A DNA stretch of 64,000 nt from Kingdonia uniflora (lineage: Eukaryota > Streptophyta > Magnoliopsida > Ranunculales > Circaeasteraceae), in contig JACGCM010000655.1 in NCBI GenBank assembly GCA_014058105.1, forward strand, positions 2,417,001-2,481,000, read 5' to 3'. This document shows, in pieces, positions 32,845 to 43,705 of this stretch (its first letter is position 1; the number at the start of each line of letters is the position of its first letter). Below the pieces are notes generated by a model. That model was given only the letters and a program-made list of their open reading frames with translations. It did not search any database and had not been told where the DNA came from. The position numbers and the translations under genes were made by a program.

Positions 32845-33339
32845 CGGAATAGACATTACGGTGAGCTTAATAAAAAGAATAGAAAGAAGGTAGCCTTTAA
32901 AGAGAGGAAACACAAGAGAAGGATCCTAGGTTCTGTCTTGCGCATCCTTCGACTATTCTCTACTCTATTTGGCTCACTCACATCCTTAAAAAGCCCTGTT
33001 CTTTTTCTGACTCGCATTATATATCTCCCGCTCTCCCTTTGTGCCTGCCTCTTTTCTTTAATGCTTAAAGCCCTTCTTATAGGATAGGAAGCAAGCGCAA
33101 GAGTAAAGTTCTTTCTCTCAAGCTTTTTGAGCAAGGATCCTCCAACTATTGTCTAGAGACATTCGATCACGGAAGGATCCTCCCTTGCCAAAAAAAAGAC
33201 ATAACAGCTGCATAGATGACTGCGATTAGTTTATCAATGCCATAATCACGTATAAGGAAAAGCAAGGACAAGAGACAGAGAAAAGACAGGGCGTAGTTTA
33301 GAGACAAGACTTTAAAAGGTAGTTTAGAAGCAAGAACGA

Positions 33340-34090
33340 GGTTGAAAATACCATAAGGTATAACAAGATATTGGTGTTACCCCCCCACATTATGATGAGA
33401 AGAAGAAGAGATGAATTCATATACGGTGGGGGGGTAACACCAACTGGTATGATTCTACAGCTTACTCAACCACAGTGAAATAGGCAACTGGCTAACATTT
33501 CGAAAGCACAAACTACAGGTACCCATGAAAACATCTATATTGATACTAAAGGTCAACTGATGGCACTGAAAGTAATACCGGACCAGCGCACGTAGAATCT
33601 GACCACTGGGTTGGCACTTTACCAAGCCGGGAACGCACGTAAATTGGCAGCGCACCTCCCCCCACATCATAGGTAAATCATAGGTAAATAATTCTCATTT
33701 GGACAGGTCTGATCAAGAAAATGAAGTATGGTAAAAAAAATGAAGTTAAGAAATCAACGATTTCGCAGACAGGCAAACAACCCCAACCTTATAGGCTAAA
33801 ATGCCAGGGAAGGCACGGAAAGCAACCCCCCATCTAACCCCCCCCTACATCTTCCAGCCAACCCCCAGCTTTCGCTAAAGATAAACAGCAAGGATCCTAA
33901 ACTACCCGGTAGCATAATTTGCAAGAAAGAAAATGGGTCATTTCTTGGCTAGATATCCTAGGATTAGGCAACCCTGGAATCCCTAGATTTGGCAACCCAA
34001 CACATACCCATACCCGGCAATCCCAAGATAAGCCAACCCAGCAATCCCAACATCAGGCAACCGAACCTAGCAGATGGCAGGAACCTATAC
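33340..34090. other. Repeat-poor, C-rich island (possible intron or imported fragment)
   Basis: Apart from one GGATCCTAAACTAC at about 33892, the common words are absent. The plus strand is C-rich, with runs of C7-C8 and a diffuse repeat of (G)GCAAxCCC/CAATCCC steps from about 33965 to 34065. On the minus strand from about 33657 the sequence GTGCGCTGCCAATTTACGTG resembles the GTGCG start of a group II intron, and an ATG-started 71-codon frame (33455-33670, minus) overlaps it. I cannot identify intron domain V, so the intron idea is only a suggestion. Confidence 0.4.
33371..33443. repeat. Perfect 18-bp inverted repeat with seven G:C pairs
   Basis: TTGGTGTTACCCCCCCAC (33371-33388) and its exact reverse complement (33426-33443) enclose a 37-nt purine-rich loop. 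It is the strongest hairpin by G:C content in the window. It lies at the left side of the C-rich island and may mark its border or act as an RNA end. Confidence 0.93.
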
Positions 34091-36157
34091 CTATCTAAAA
34101 GCGCGAGTGACTTGCGTACGTTAAAGGTAGTTTGGAACTTGCGTACGAAGAAGGTGGTGCTTTTTAAAGACGTTATAAATAAGTGGGTGTGTTTTAGAGG
34201 TGGTGCTGTAGTTTAGGATCCTAGAAAGCCGTTATAAATAGTGGGTTAAGGCCTACTATAATGAAAATGAAGCACCCGCAGGCCACTTTGATCAACACAA
34301 TGTCCTAAGCAGACTCACCCATTCATTAGTGATCTGAGGTAGCTATTCGATACCGGTGGAAACTTCTGGTCAACCCATTCATTAGGTAGCTATTCGATAC
34401 TGGGGTAGCTATTCGATACTGGCGGAAACCTCTGGCACATATCAACGCTTTTTAGTGATCTGAGGTAGCTATTCGATACTGGCGGAAACCTAGGTTTCTT
34501 AGCGCTAGAACAAGAAGGAAGATCCCCATTCTTCTCAGAGGCCAATTTCTAAAGCGCCTATAAATGGTTGGGGGGCGATTAGCGAGTTCTATCTTTCACA
34601 AAAAGGGTAGCGAATACTCTCTTTTTTAGGGTCAAGGGGTAGTCGGTCAAACTCAAGCTAGTTTGTTTTGAAAGACCTCTCCAACTAGGCACAAAGACCT
34701 ATGACCCCTGGGCTACTAGTAGACCGAACCTAGCGTAGTTTAGGATCCTCCTATTTTTTTTAGAAACCTGAAGTGGCTTCTTAACATAGGCCAAAACGGC
34801 TGATAGAAAAACCCACACCAAACCAAGACCAAAGCTGCCTAGAACCTAGAAATTGCCTAGAACGCTCAAAACGTAGTTAGGAGTCATCGGTTAGTTTAAA
34901 AAGCGACTCTGGCCCCAAGGATTCCGCCTATGAGACCATGCCCAAGAAAAAGACAAAGGAAGAAATACGCGCAAAACAAGACCAGCGGCAAATCCTGTGT
35001 GTCCCCTTAACTACAGCTCTTTTCTTTAATTTGGCGTACGCAAGTTCTAAACTACTCCTTAATACCGAAGGATCCTCGTACGCAAGTTAGCTCTTTTCGT
35101 ACGCAAGTTTGTACGCAAGTTCAACTCGCTTTTTCTTACAGCGGCGTCAGTGGCTTTCAAAGTGGCTTTTCTTGTACGCAAGTCGTCCTCGGTGTTTAAA
35201 ATCAAGTGCTGGTCCTATGTCTTTCGTCCTATTCAAGTGGCTTTCAAGTGCTGGTCCTTCGTCTTTATTTTTTCTTGCCCAACAGCACACCCCAGACCTA
35301 TGGTCATGTCTATCATCGATGGGTGTGCTAAACTTTGGAAGCACTGTCACGGAGTCGATTGTATGGCGACTACATGTTCCAGTCCGAGGTAAGCTAACTT
35401 GCGTACGGCGAAGGAATATAGAAAAGAGGTGGAAGCCGGATTAAAGAAAAAGACCCACTAAACTTGCGTACGAAAAGGGTTAGAGGTGTTATATATAAAG
35501 AGTGAAAGTAGTTTAGAGCGTACGCAAGTTTCAAAAAAAAGCCAGAAAAAGCTGTCTAAACTACAACTACTATTTAGGCAAAGACTCGTTTTTGTAAAAA
35601 AAATAAGCCGTAGGTAAGCTAACTTGCGTACGGCGAAGAGCGGCATCACTCCTAACTAGGGGTGTGTTATGGGTGGTTCAGGGAAGCGATAGAGAGGTAG
35701 AATAGGTTTGTAGAAGGCGTAGCTGCTTCAAAGCCAAGTACACGGGGAACCAGGTGTGTGTTTTGAGAGCGCAGAAGACCCGCACAGCTGCTCTCTAAAC
35801 ATTGTTAAAAAGAGCTCTTTTTTTAGAGGTCAAAAAAGCTAGGCCAACTCTCAACACGGTGGATAAGACGTCGACCTTTTTAAAGCCTTTCATAGTCATA
35901 ATGTCTATAAGAAAGAGGCGTTCTTGCGCTAAACTACAGTTTTGAGCCTAAGCTAAGAAGAAGGTAGCCGTACGCAAGTTTCAAGTATTAGTAGTTTAGA
36001 GCATTAGTAGTTTAGAGCATTAAAGAAAAGAGGTAGCTTGTTTTTGATGATGGAAAATGTGTTTTACTTGCGTACGGTGGAACCAAAAGGATTAAAGAAT
36101 CTTAAAGAGCGTCAGCCAGAACTTGCGTACAAAGACACCTGACGCTACTTTAAGAAA
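34091..36157. other. Repeat mosaic, no gene
   Basis: Dense CGTACGCAAGT copies lie between 35035 and 35180, near 35400-35640 and at about 35963. A 29-bp unit array is at 34336-34490. A TAGTTTAGAGCGTACGCAAG plus A-run composite is at 35511-35545. Overlapping open frames at 35109-35444 are word-derived. Confidence 0.65.
34336..34490. repeat. Four copies of a ~29-bp unit, partly spaced
   Basis: GAGGTAGCTATTCGATACTG followed by GCGGAAACC starts at 34336 and 34462, with shorter copies at 34385 and 34404. A TTAGTGATCTGAGG lead precedes the first and last copies. Confidence 0.85.
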
Positions 36158-36246
36158 CCAGCGTAGTTTAGAAAACTACGTTTGGACCTTAAACTACGTT
36201 TTCTAAACTACAAAAAGTACGCAAGTTTCTAAACTACGTAGTTTAG
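36158..36246. repeat. Second copy of the 17.47-kb palindrome plus an 18-bp palindrome
   Basis: 36158-36211 repeats 17466-17519 exactly, with 14-bp inverted arms (GTAGTTTAGAAAAC and its complement). Eighteen bases further on, CTAAACTACGTAGTTTAG (36229-36246) is a perfect palindrome with no spacer: two copies of the common word, head to head. Confidence 0.92.
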
Positions 36247-36360
36247 TGATGAAACCCGTGTTTTTTGGCACTAGCCTATTTTCTGCATCGAAAAAAGCGA
36301 GAAACTTGATGAAACCCGTGTTTTTTGGCACTAGCCTATTTTCTGCATCGAAAAACGCGT
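36247..36360. repeat. 60-bp tandem duplication
   Basis: TGATGAAACCCGTGTTTTTT starts at 36247 and 36307. Both run through GGCACTAGCC to GCATCGAAAAA. The related single copy at 8141 has CTAAACTAC at the point where these have GTGTTTT. Confidence 0.92.
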
Positions 36361-36483
36361 CAAACTCGACGTACGCAAGTCAGACCATAGGCAAAAGTGA
36401 CTAAACCTCCAAACTACTACTACCCTAAACTACTACGCAAGTTTCAAAAAAAAATATACATTAACTACCGTACGCAAGTTGAC

Positions 36484-36720
36484 TAGTGGTAAAGAAGAAA
36501 TCTCCATTCACTGCAACTAAAACCTCAGGAAAAGTGATCTAGTTAGACCTTCCCGGTAAAGATTACTAAGACATGGAAAGAAATCTAGCAATTAGTGCCT
36601 TATATCTAGCCCCTTACTTATCCCTTTGGCTTGAAATATAACTTTACCTACCCTCTCAAGTCTCGCCTCTGTCGCCTTCTACCAAGAAGGAAACTATTCA
36701 CTACTCATATGAGGCTATTT
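36484..36720. other. Repeat-poor island
   Basis: Mixed-composition sequence without the usual words, lying directly after a CGTACGCAAGT copy at about 36470. No open frame of note and no RNA or protein family is recognised. Confidence 0.4.
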
Positions 36721-37935
36721 AGAGGCCCTTTTAAAAAGAAAGAATAGCCCCTACTAGCTGAAGAATAGCCCCTACTTCGAGTTCCAGCCGAGGTATCTAG
36801 TGAAAATCCAAAGAGCCCAGCGTAGTTTAGAAAGCAAATCCTAAGAGCCCAGCGTAGTTTAGAAAGCAAATCCTAAGAATAGCCACTACTAGCTCGAGTT
36901 CCAGCCAAGGTATCTAGTGAAAATCCAAAGAATAGCCCTTGAATTCATTATTCCGGTCGACGACATGCAAGCAGCAAGACGCAAAAGGAGGCTGTAGTTT
37001 AGAAGCGCATTCATAGGTCCTGATGAGGATCCTTGTGCGTGTTGAGTGTGTTTTTGAGCCGCTGGGGGTTGTAGTGACTCGGTTTTTCTTTGTCAGCTTA
37101 CCAACGCGTTACGTGGATTAGGCATTCTCTCACTAGGCGACTTCTTTACTATCTCGACATTCTATAGGTCACGGCGATCTCGTATCTATAAGTCACTGTC
37201 TCATAAGTTTGACTGCGCATCCCTTTTCCTTATTCTCATTCGTCTTCTGCTTTTCTTTCGTTGAAACTCCGTCGTATAATACCTAGTAGGACTCGCGAGT
37301 AGAGGACTTTCCCCGTACGCAAGTACCACATTCCTTTTCTCTTTAAAACTCCGGCTTCCATTGCAAGGTCTTGACTTTCAAGACAAACGTAGTTTGGGGA
37401 GCAGCAAGAAGAAAAGAAACGGGGGCTCCTTTAAAAAGCGGCTACAGCTACTCTAGAAGGAATCTAAAAGCGGTTTTTTTGGGGAGGGGGATGATGAGCC
37501 TATGGCCTAGCCCCTGCCTGGATAGCGAGTGCACAAGATTGGATACAGGGATTATACATGAACGAAGGTTTTCTCGTGTGGGCTACTTGTTGACTAGGAA
37601 GCCGGGGGCTAAAAAAAATCGGACTTGCGTACGTTAAATAAGGGTGAAAGTTGGCTTTAAAAAGAGAAAGAGTAAAGAGCCGTTAGCAAGAGGAAGGTAG
37701 CCGCAAAAGAATAGGTAACAAAAGAAAAGAGTAGTTTAGAGTTGCTAAAGCTACGATGGAAGTTAAATAAGAGACGTATGATAAGAAGGATCCTAGCTAA
37801 GAGGTAGTTTGGAAGCTTTCAAACTACAAACTACCGTAGTGCCCACTAGCACCACCTAGGTAGGATCCTAAACTACGTGCTGTAGTTTAGGATCCTAGAA
37901 AGACGGAGTTTTTAAAAGGGTTAAGGCTTTCAAAT

Positions 37936-37987
37936 AGCAACAAAAAGAGCTAGATTGAGCTAGCGCTTTCTAGCTCTTTTTGTTGCT
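37936..37987. repeat. Perfect 19-bp inverted repeat
   Basis: AGCAACAAAAAGAGCTAGA (37936-37954) and its exact reverse complement (37969-37987) enclose a 14-nt loop containing GAGCTAGCGC. The right arm includes a T5 run inside the stem, not after it, so a bacterial-type terminator is not indicated. A processed RNA end or cruciform is possible. Confidence 0.93.
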
Positions 37988-39562
37988 TTTAAGTCTTCCA
38001 AACTACGCTGGATTTCTTGCTGTGTGTTTTAGAGGAAAAAATAATCCCGCAAGTCTTTAGACCTCGGCTGCTCATTTTTTAAGTGATTTAGCAACATGTG
38101 CGCGGAAAGGTTTCCTATCTAGCTCAACGCGAAACTTGCAGTTCTTACTCTTTTAAACCCTTTAGAGAGCGCTAGCTCTCTAAAACTACTCTACAAAGCC
38201 TCGTAGTTTAGGAACGGAGCTACTTGCTGCTTCCTTGTCTTCTTTTAGTCAAGTCTACCGCTAAAAGTTTGAGACATTTTCTTTCAAACTCTTCTCGAAT
38301 GGTAGATCAAAACGCCGTGATTCCCTGGTCTTTTTGCAGTTATGCTTACGCCAAAGGTGGAGCTAACTTGCGTGCGGTGGAAAAGAGTTAGCGCTAAGGT
38401 GGAAGCTACGACGGGGCTATCTGATTCCGGGGTGAGAGATTCTGTTTTGAGGATTGAGCAGCTGCCGATAGGTAGTTTAGACGGCCTAATCTACGGCTTT
38501 CCTATTGTCTTTTAAACAGTAGCTATGCTTTGTCCCTTGCTTTTTCATTGCGTATGTGCTCTCAACACCGCGTTCCTTATGGACTTTTGAAGCAGCGGAG
38601 CCTTTTTCACGACCGACTTCCTAAACTACGCTAGGAGTGAGTCTCCAAACTACATCGCCGTAATGTCTATTTTTCCGCGACCGACTTCGTACTAGGAGTG
38701 ATGCCGCTCTTCGCCTTTTTCATGAATAAATAGTGGATGATGGAAAATAGGATCCAAACTACAAACTACGTAATATCCAGTGGAGGTTTCTTCATATGAG
38801 AAAGAGCTAGGCTTTTCTCACGGCTACAAAGAGAGGCCTGCAGCATGGCTAGAAGTAGTTTAGAGGCTTGTCAATCCTGTGGGATCCATAGAGCGCTCAT
38901 GACTATTGCAATAGGGTGAACCCAACCCTGACGACGGCAAAAACAAGATGGAAATCACGGTGGGCAGATGTTCAGGGATGGAAATTGGCAACATTGAAAG
39001 ACGGTGGATAATAGGTCTTATCATTAGCAAGGCTTCCTAAGTCAACAGCGAGGACTCCTGGTGGGTTTGTCTAGAGACAGAAGAAAAGATGATGGAGTAG
39101 TTTGTAGTTTGGAGTCGATTGGCCAGTCTTCATAGGCTCTTTTTCGTTTGACTCACGCTTTTATCACTAGCTCCAAACTACTGACTCCTAAACTACAACT
39201 ACTTAAAACCGTACGCAAGTCCAAAAAAAAACTACAAAAAATAGCTCTAACTACTTCCGCCGTACGCAAGTTGAACCAATGATGTAGTTTAGGATCCAAA
39301 CTACAAACTACCTAAGCCATTAACTACGCACCAAGGAAGTGGTTTAGAAAGCTACCTTCTAAACTACCGTACGCAAGACGGTGGATAAGTAGGATCCTTG
39401 ATCTACGCTCTAAACTACTCTTTCTTTTTAAGCGCCCTTCTTAGACGCTTGGGCTGTCTCAATTCACAGAACTCGACGTACGCAAGTCAAGGCTTTTTCT
39501 CATCGCTAGGATCCTTCCATTCCTTCTCATCGCTATTCTTCTTCTTTCTAGGGTGATCACAT

Positions 39563-39617
39563 CATGCCTTATGTGTGCTATGTCTCGACTCATGGCTTAT
39601 GTGTGCTATGTCTCGAC
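39563..39617. repeat. 28-bp tandem duplication
   Basis: CATG(C/G)CTTATGTGTGCTATG followed by TCTCGAC starts at 39563 and 39591. Confidence 0.9.
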
Positions 39618-40460
39618 AAAGGCCACCTCCTCTTCAACACAAACACACCCCTAGAAGGCTTGGGCCTCCATTAAAAGAAAGCTAGCGCTAACTTTGAAGG
39701 GCTGCAGGACCTTAGCGCTTAGGTTGCTATGCTGCTCCCAAACAAGGTAGAGCTGCATTCGAGTTGCCTGATGGTTGTTGCTAAAGCTACTATTCGAGTT
39801 CGAGTTCGAGTTAAAGGCACCTTTTTTTTTTAAATAAACTTTGGTAGGATCCTTCTTTTGCTTCTAAAGACTAGGCTCACGCTTTCACACTTTTGCGCTG
39901 GTTGCTACGCTATCCACCTCCGGTGCTTTTGAGCTTGCGCAAGCCAGACTCCACCTTTTTTATAACTACCTCTTGCTACGCTACCAGCTCTAGCTACGCA
40001 ACTAGGATCCTCTTTTTAAAAGCCTACCTCTGCGCTCTATCTTCTTTACAAAGACTCTAACCACGGTCAGCCAGAAACTACTAGTACAGACTCACCCAAA
40101 CGTTTGGTTTTTTTAGATGATGGAAAATACGACCTGTCTCTTCTTTGGCAGTAAAGGAAGGAAAGAATAGGAAGAAGCTCAAGCTTTGAGATGGATATTG
40201 TCTCTGAGATGGTTCGGATAGGCATGGGAGCGTAGCTAGGATCCTAGCGGTATGGAAAGAGGGGTTAGAGTGAGTCAGAGAAAAGCCAACAGTAGTTGTA
40301 GTTTGTAGTTTGGAGTCGCACCCAAAGTAGTTAGAGAGCCGGTTCAGAAGTGGTTCAGAGTGGCATAGGTAGAATGATGAAGGAAGGGGTGCAGCCATCA
40401 AGAACGAGCGGGAAGGTAGTTGTAGTTTAGAAGGCTGAGTGTAGTTTAGAAGGCAGACCC

Positions 40461-40555
40461 AGAGCATAGCGTCTAAGATAGCCTGAGAGGAATGCAAGCC
40501 GTAGAGCATAGCGTCTAAGCTAGCCTGAGAGGACTGCAAGCCATATAGCATAGCC
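40461..40555. repeat. 42-bp tandem array, about 2.3 copies
   Basis: AGAGCATAGCGTCTAAG starts at 40461 and 40503, each continuing TAGCCTGAGAGGA(A/C)TGCAAGCC. A partial third copy (ATAGCATAGC) starts at about 40545. Confidence 0.88.
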
Positions 40556-40579
40556 AGATGAACCAATCCGCTGAACCTA

Positions 40580-41100
40580 GTCAATCTAAGACGAGCTGAA
40601 TCCAGGGATCCGGGCCTAACCCTAACGTACCTAGAAGAAAGATCAAGTAGACGATGCGAGCCCTAAAACTAGCAGCATCTAGAAGACAAGAAAGACGGAT
40701 GAGCAGCTGAACCTAGATCGCTAAGGCTCAAAAGGGGCTACGATCTATAGGCGATGCAAGACGTAAGTGGGACGAATTTTCTTTCATAGAGTTCTCTTCC
40801 AATCCGACTAGAGTCGCGATGTCCAAGTGCCGAGACCCCTAACTATTAGCTATAGTAGGGAAGACCTGAACCTTGGGAACCGGAACCTTCGGTCATATCG
40901 GTAGTAGCGCTTGAAAGACCAACACGAGCAAAGAATAAGTTCCGGAGGCGTGAGAAGAAAGCGGAAGACCGAGCCTCTCTATTGATATGCCAGGTTCTCA
41001 ATGACTAAAGGATGACGTAGAGACAGAAGAAGGAAAAAACAGCGTTAGCCATGTGTCTGATAGTCATAGTAGTCATCTGCCAAAGCTTTAGACGAAGCAT
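40580..41100. other. Repeat-poor island
   Basis: About 520 bases almost without the common words, purine-rich on the plus strand (many GAAAGA/AAGAC steps). I looked for intron, tRNA and rRNA signatures and saw none. It ends at an ACTTGCGTACGG copy at about 41105. Confidence 0.4.
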
Positions 41101-42261
41101 GCGGAACTTGCGTACGGAGAATCCAAGCGAAGGCAGGGTTTTTTTGGGGATGTTTTTTGATATGCCTTTGGTTTAAGGGTAGCTAGTCTCCTAAACTACT
41201 TTTTTCTAGCCGTCTTCGTACGCAAGTTGTCCAAAAAAAGAGGATCCTAAACTACGGATCCACGCGTTGCATCTATAGCTATAGCTTGGCAGTGGACTTA
41301 GGAGCGATGGTAGGCCTATAGTCAACCACTGAATGAGAATCTGACTAATCATCATTACTTGTTCTCCGTACGCAAGTTTGTAACTTTGTCAAGGATCCTA
41401 TTAAAAATGCGGTCCTTAAACCATACCTCGCTCACATCTGCTGTCCCTCGACTTCTGCATACCTCAAAACATACCTCGCTCACATCCGTTTTTCCCTGCT
41501 GGTAGGAAGGATCCTTTTACTTCTGACTTCGCTTTTGACTCTACTCTCAGTAGTAGCCAACCAAGAGTGATAGAGTAAGGAGAGAAGGATGAGCCTGCAA
41601 GAAGCGGAGAAGCAGCGCAGCAAACTGTTAGACATGGCTAGAATCTGTGGGTTCCATCCTTGATAGAATATCCATATAGAATGACGCACTGGACACATCG
41701 ACTCAAGGCTAAGCTGCGGAACAAGGACCGCGGTAGTAGAGCAATATGATAAGATCTCATCTCGTCTTCAGTCCGTGACAGAGCATAGATCATAGGCCTT
41801 CTACGCTAAGACGGTCAATTTCAGATGGATCCTATGACTGGGCGCTCATCCAGTCCTATCTGTCTATCCGCCAACGCCTACGGACCAGTAAGCTATTTAG
41901 GAGCGGAGAGACCAAGGATCCTCGCTTTTCTTTATACCTTATCCTTTCTTCGTACGCAAGTCGCGCAATCCTTCTATAGATCTAATCTCATTGGCTATAC
42001 CAACCATACGTGCTGCTATCACCGGAACTGGACTATACCAACCATACGTGCTGCTATCACCGGAGAACTGGACATGAAGCCTTCTAAACTACCTTCTTGT
42101 TCTTCATAAGCGTCTACGCCTTCATTCATAAGCGTCTACGCCCTACCTTTTTTATTTTAGAGGGGTTATCTCTCATAAGCGTCTACGCCTTCAGTACCTT
42201 TACGCGATGAGGTTTTGATTGCAGTGATATTGACATGGTAATGACGCTTTCTTCCTCTAAA
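41101..42261. other. Mosaic with two small arrays, no gene
   Basis: Contains a 38-bp tandem duplication at 41995-42073 (CTATACCAACCATACGTGCT units) and three copies of CATAAGCGTCTACGCC at 42105, 42126 and 42173. The ACATACCTCGCTCACATC context is duplicated near 41424 and 41468. Confidence 0.6.
41995..42073. repeat. 38-bp tandem duplication
   Basis: CTATACCAACCATACGTGCT, then GCTATCACCGGA and ACTGGA, at 41995 and 42033. The second copy has one GA added. Confidence 0.9.
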
Positions 42262-42855
42262 CTACCTTTCTGATGGTATAGCTTGCACCTCTTGCGGCAT
42301 TCCATCTGGTAAGCTTGTAGTCATTAGATGCCAAAGTTGGGACTCCGTAGTTAAGGAGCCTTCCGCCTCTTCACTTTCCTTTTCCACCACGTCGACTTGG
42401 TAAAGCCTAACGACCAACCCAGAGAGAACGAAACCTTCGTAACGCTCCGCCTCCGCGTTCAGTACTTTACGAAGTGGCGCGTGGAAAAGCATGTTAGGAA
42501 CTTGCGTACGCGGATTACCACTAGAGTCATTTAATGGCATTGCCGAAGCAAGGGTGTAGGATATGTCGCCTGAAGGAACTTTCATTCTATATCCCACCGT
42601 GAACTTACCATACCTGAACGAGCGGGAGTAGGCATATTTCAATAAGAGGAGGCTGACTGCCAAAGTTATCATTTCGCAGTCCGAACAGAGCAGGTATGGC
42701 TTGGTAAAAGAGACTCTCGCTACTCTCAAACCGGCATAAGGATCATGGATACTCGCACTATCGGTTAACACTTGCAAGCGTTTCAAAGAGGCATCGAAGG
42801 AACTACCTGTCTTTCGCTTTGGGCCCTTTCTCTCTGCTATCCACGCTAATCTACG
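42262..42855 (-). pseudogene. Possible fragment of a linear-plasmid type B DNA polymerase
   Basis: The open frame runs upstream of its nominal TTG start (42786) to a stop at 42856-42858, giving about 198 codons with no ATG before the middle, so the 5' end is missing. Most of it is free of mosaic words and reads like real protein: SLLLLKYAYSRSFRYGKFTV, then a YRMKVPSGDISYTLASAMPL segment, and later RYEGFVLSGLVVRLYQVDV. This order (hydrophobic segment, YR.K...ISYTL, then RY..F.LSGLVVRLY) recalls the N-terminal part of plant mitochondrial plasmid-type DNA polymerases, from memory only. No exonuclease or polymerase motif is present, so it would be non-functional. The residues RTQV in the middle come from an in-frame CGTACGCAAGT word. 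It could instead be another plant mitochondrial orf. Confidence 0.4.
42499..42510 (-). repeat. CGTACGCAAGT word inside the polymerase-like frame
   Basis: AACTTGCGTACG on the plus strand (minus: CGTACGCAAGTT) encodes RTQV in frame, between SSGNP and PNMLFH. It is the only common word inside this frame and keeps the frame open. Confidence 0.85.
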
Positions 42856-42858
42856 CTA

Positions 42859-43600
42859 AGATCTTTGCTTCCGGAAAGAAAATTGAGAGTGTAGGGTCAC
42901 TTCTCAAAGAGAGGAGTCAGGGGCAAAAAAAAGAGATTCTTCGCATAGTAGTGGTTCTGTTATAACCGGCATCAGCCTCCCTTCGCATAGTAGTGGTTCT
43001 ATCATCAGCTTCTCTTTGCATAGTCGTCGTTCGATTATAACCGGCATCAGCTTCCATCAGCTTCTCTTTGCATAGCAGTCGTTCTCTAAGCTGCTAACCG
43101 GCATCACTTTCTCATGCTTAGCTAAGGCTTACTCCATCTTCCATTGGACTTAGCTCGTCTCTCTTCCTCTATCCTTGGTTCTTTTGGCCTAGTCTGCGCC
43201 TCTCCCTATCTATGGCTCTTGTCTATTCTCGCTATCGCCTGTTGGCTGTCTTAGGACTCCCTATTCCGTCTACTACTAGACTAGCTAATGTGTGGGTAGG
43301 ATCCTTGTTTTTTCTATATCGGTCTCAGTATACTGATATTGACGCTATCGGTCTCAGTATGGGTATTTGACGCTATCGGTCTCAGTGAACCTTAGGTGAG
43401 CCAGCAAGTTACGAAGCGTAGTTGAGCAAAAGTAGTCAGCAACTAGGTTTTCAAAAAAGCATAGCGCAAAAAAATAAGCCACTAGAGGGCCCCGAGGCTC
43501 CAACACATCCATAGCTGGTTTTAAAAAGAGAAGCTAACAAAGACAAAAGAAAAGAAGCATACATAGTAGCAAGGCGCCTTTCTTTTAGGGCGAAGACTGC
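42859..43600. other. Ordinary sequence with local spaced repeats, no gene
   Basis: At 42939-43107 four diverged copies of a TTCGCATAGTAGTGGTTCT unit, some with ATAACCGGCATCAGC, occur at variable spacing. At 43317-43387 three copies of ATCGGTCTCAGTA start near 43318, 43347 and 43375. No protein family is recognised. Confidence 0.6.
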
Positions 43601-43705
43601 TTTTAGGTTGGAGTAGTTTGTAGTTTGGAGTGGAACCCATAGACAAGAGCCTTTTTTAGGTTGGAGTAGTTTGTAGTTTGGAGGGGAACCCGTAGACAAG
43701 AGCCT
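43601..43705. repeat. 53-bp tandem duplication
   Basis: AGGTTGGAGTAGTTTGTAGT starts at 43605 and 43658, each followed by GGAACCC(A/G)TAGACAAGAGCC. The unit carries the GTAGTTTGTAGTTTGGA word. Confidence 0.88.

Larger units (their letters stand above)
31076..33340. other. Repeat mosaic, no gene
   Basis: Contains the CTACCGTAGTGCC module at 31318-31365, an 18-bp five-copy array (31674-31760), a loop-A hairpin at 32811-32844 and a reverse loop-A word at 32380-32402. Open frames up to 92 codons are built of these words or lack any recognisable family feature. Confidence 0.6.
36721..40460. other. Repeat mosaic, no gene
   Basis: Spaced repeats at 36790-36940 include GTATCTAGTGAAAATCCAAA twice and AGCCCAGCGTAGTTTAGAAA twice. 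The shared module is at 37806-37848, a strong hairpin at 37936-37987, and a 28-bp tandem duplication at 39563-39617. The 167-codon minus frame at 40081-40584 is tandem- and word-derived. Confidence 0.6.

Noticed and set aside
36484..36720. Retrotransposon reverse-transcriptase remnant
   Set aside because: Translated by eye on the minus strand it has several stops and no conserved motif.
40081..40584. 167-codon minus-strand open frame
   Set aside because: Built from the 42-bp tandem array and common repeat words (for example SKLQTT); no family motif.
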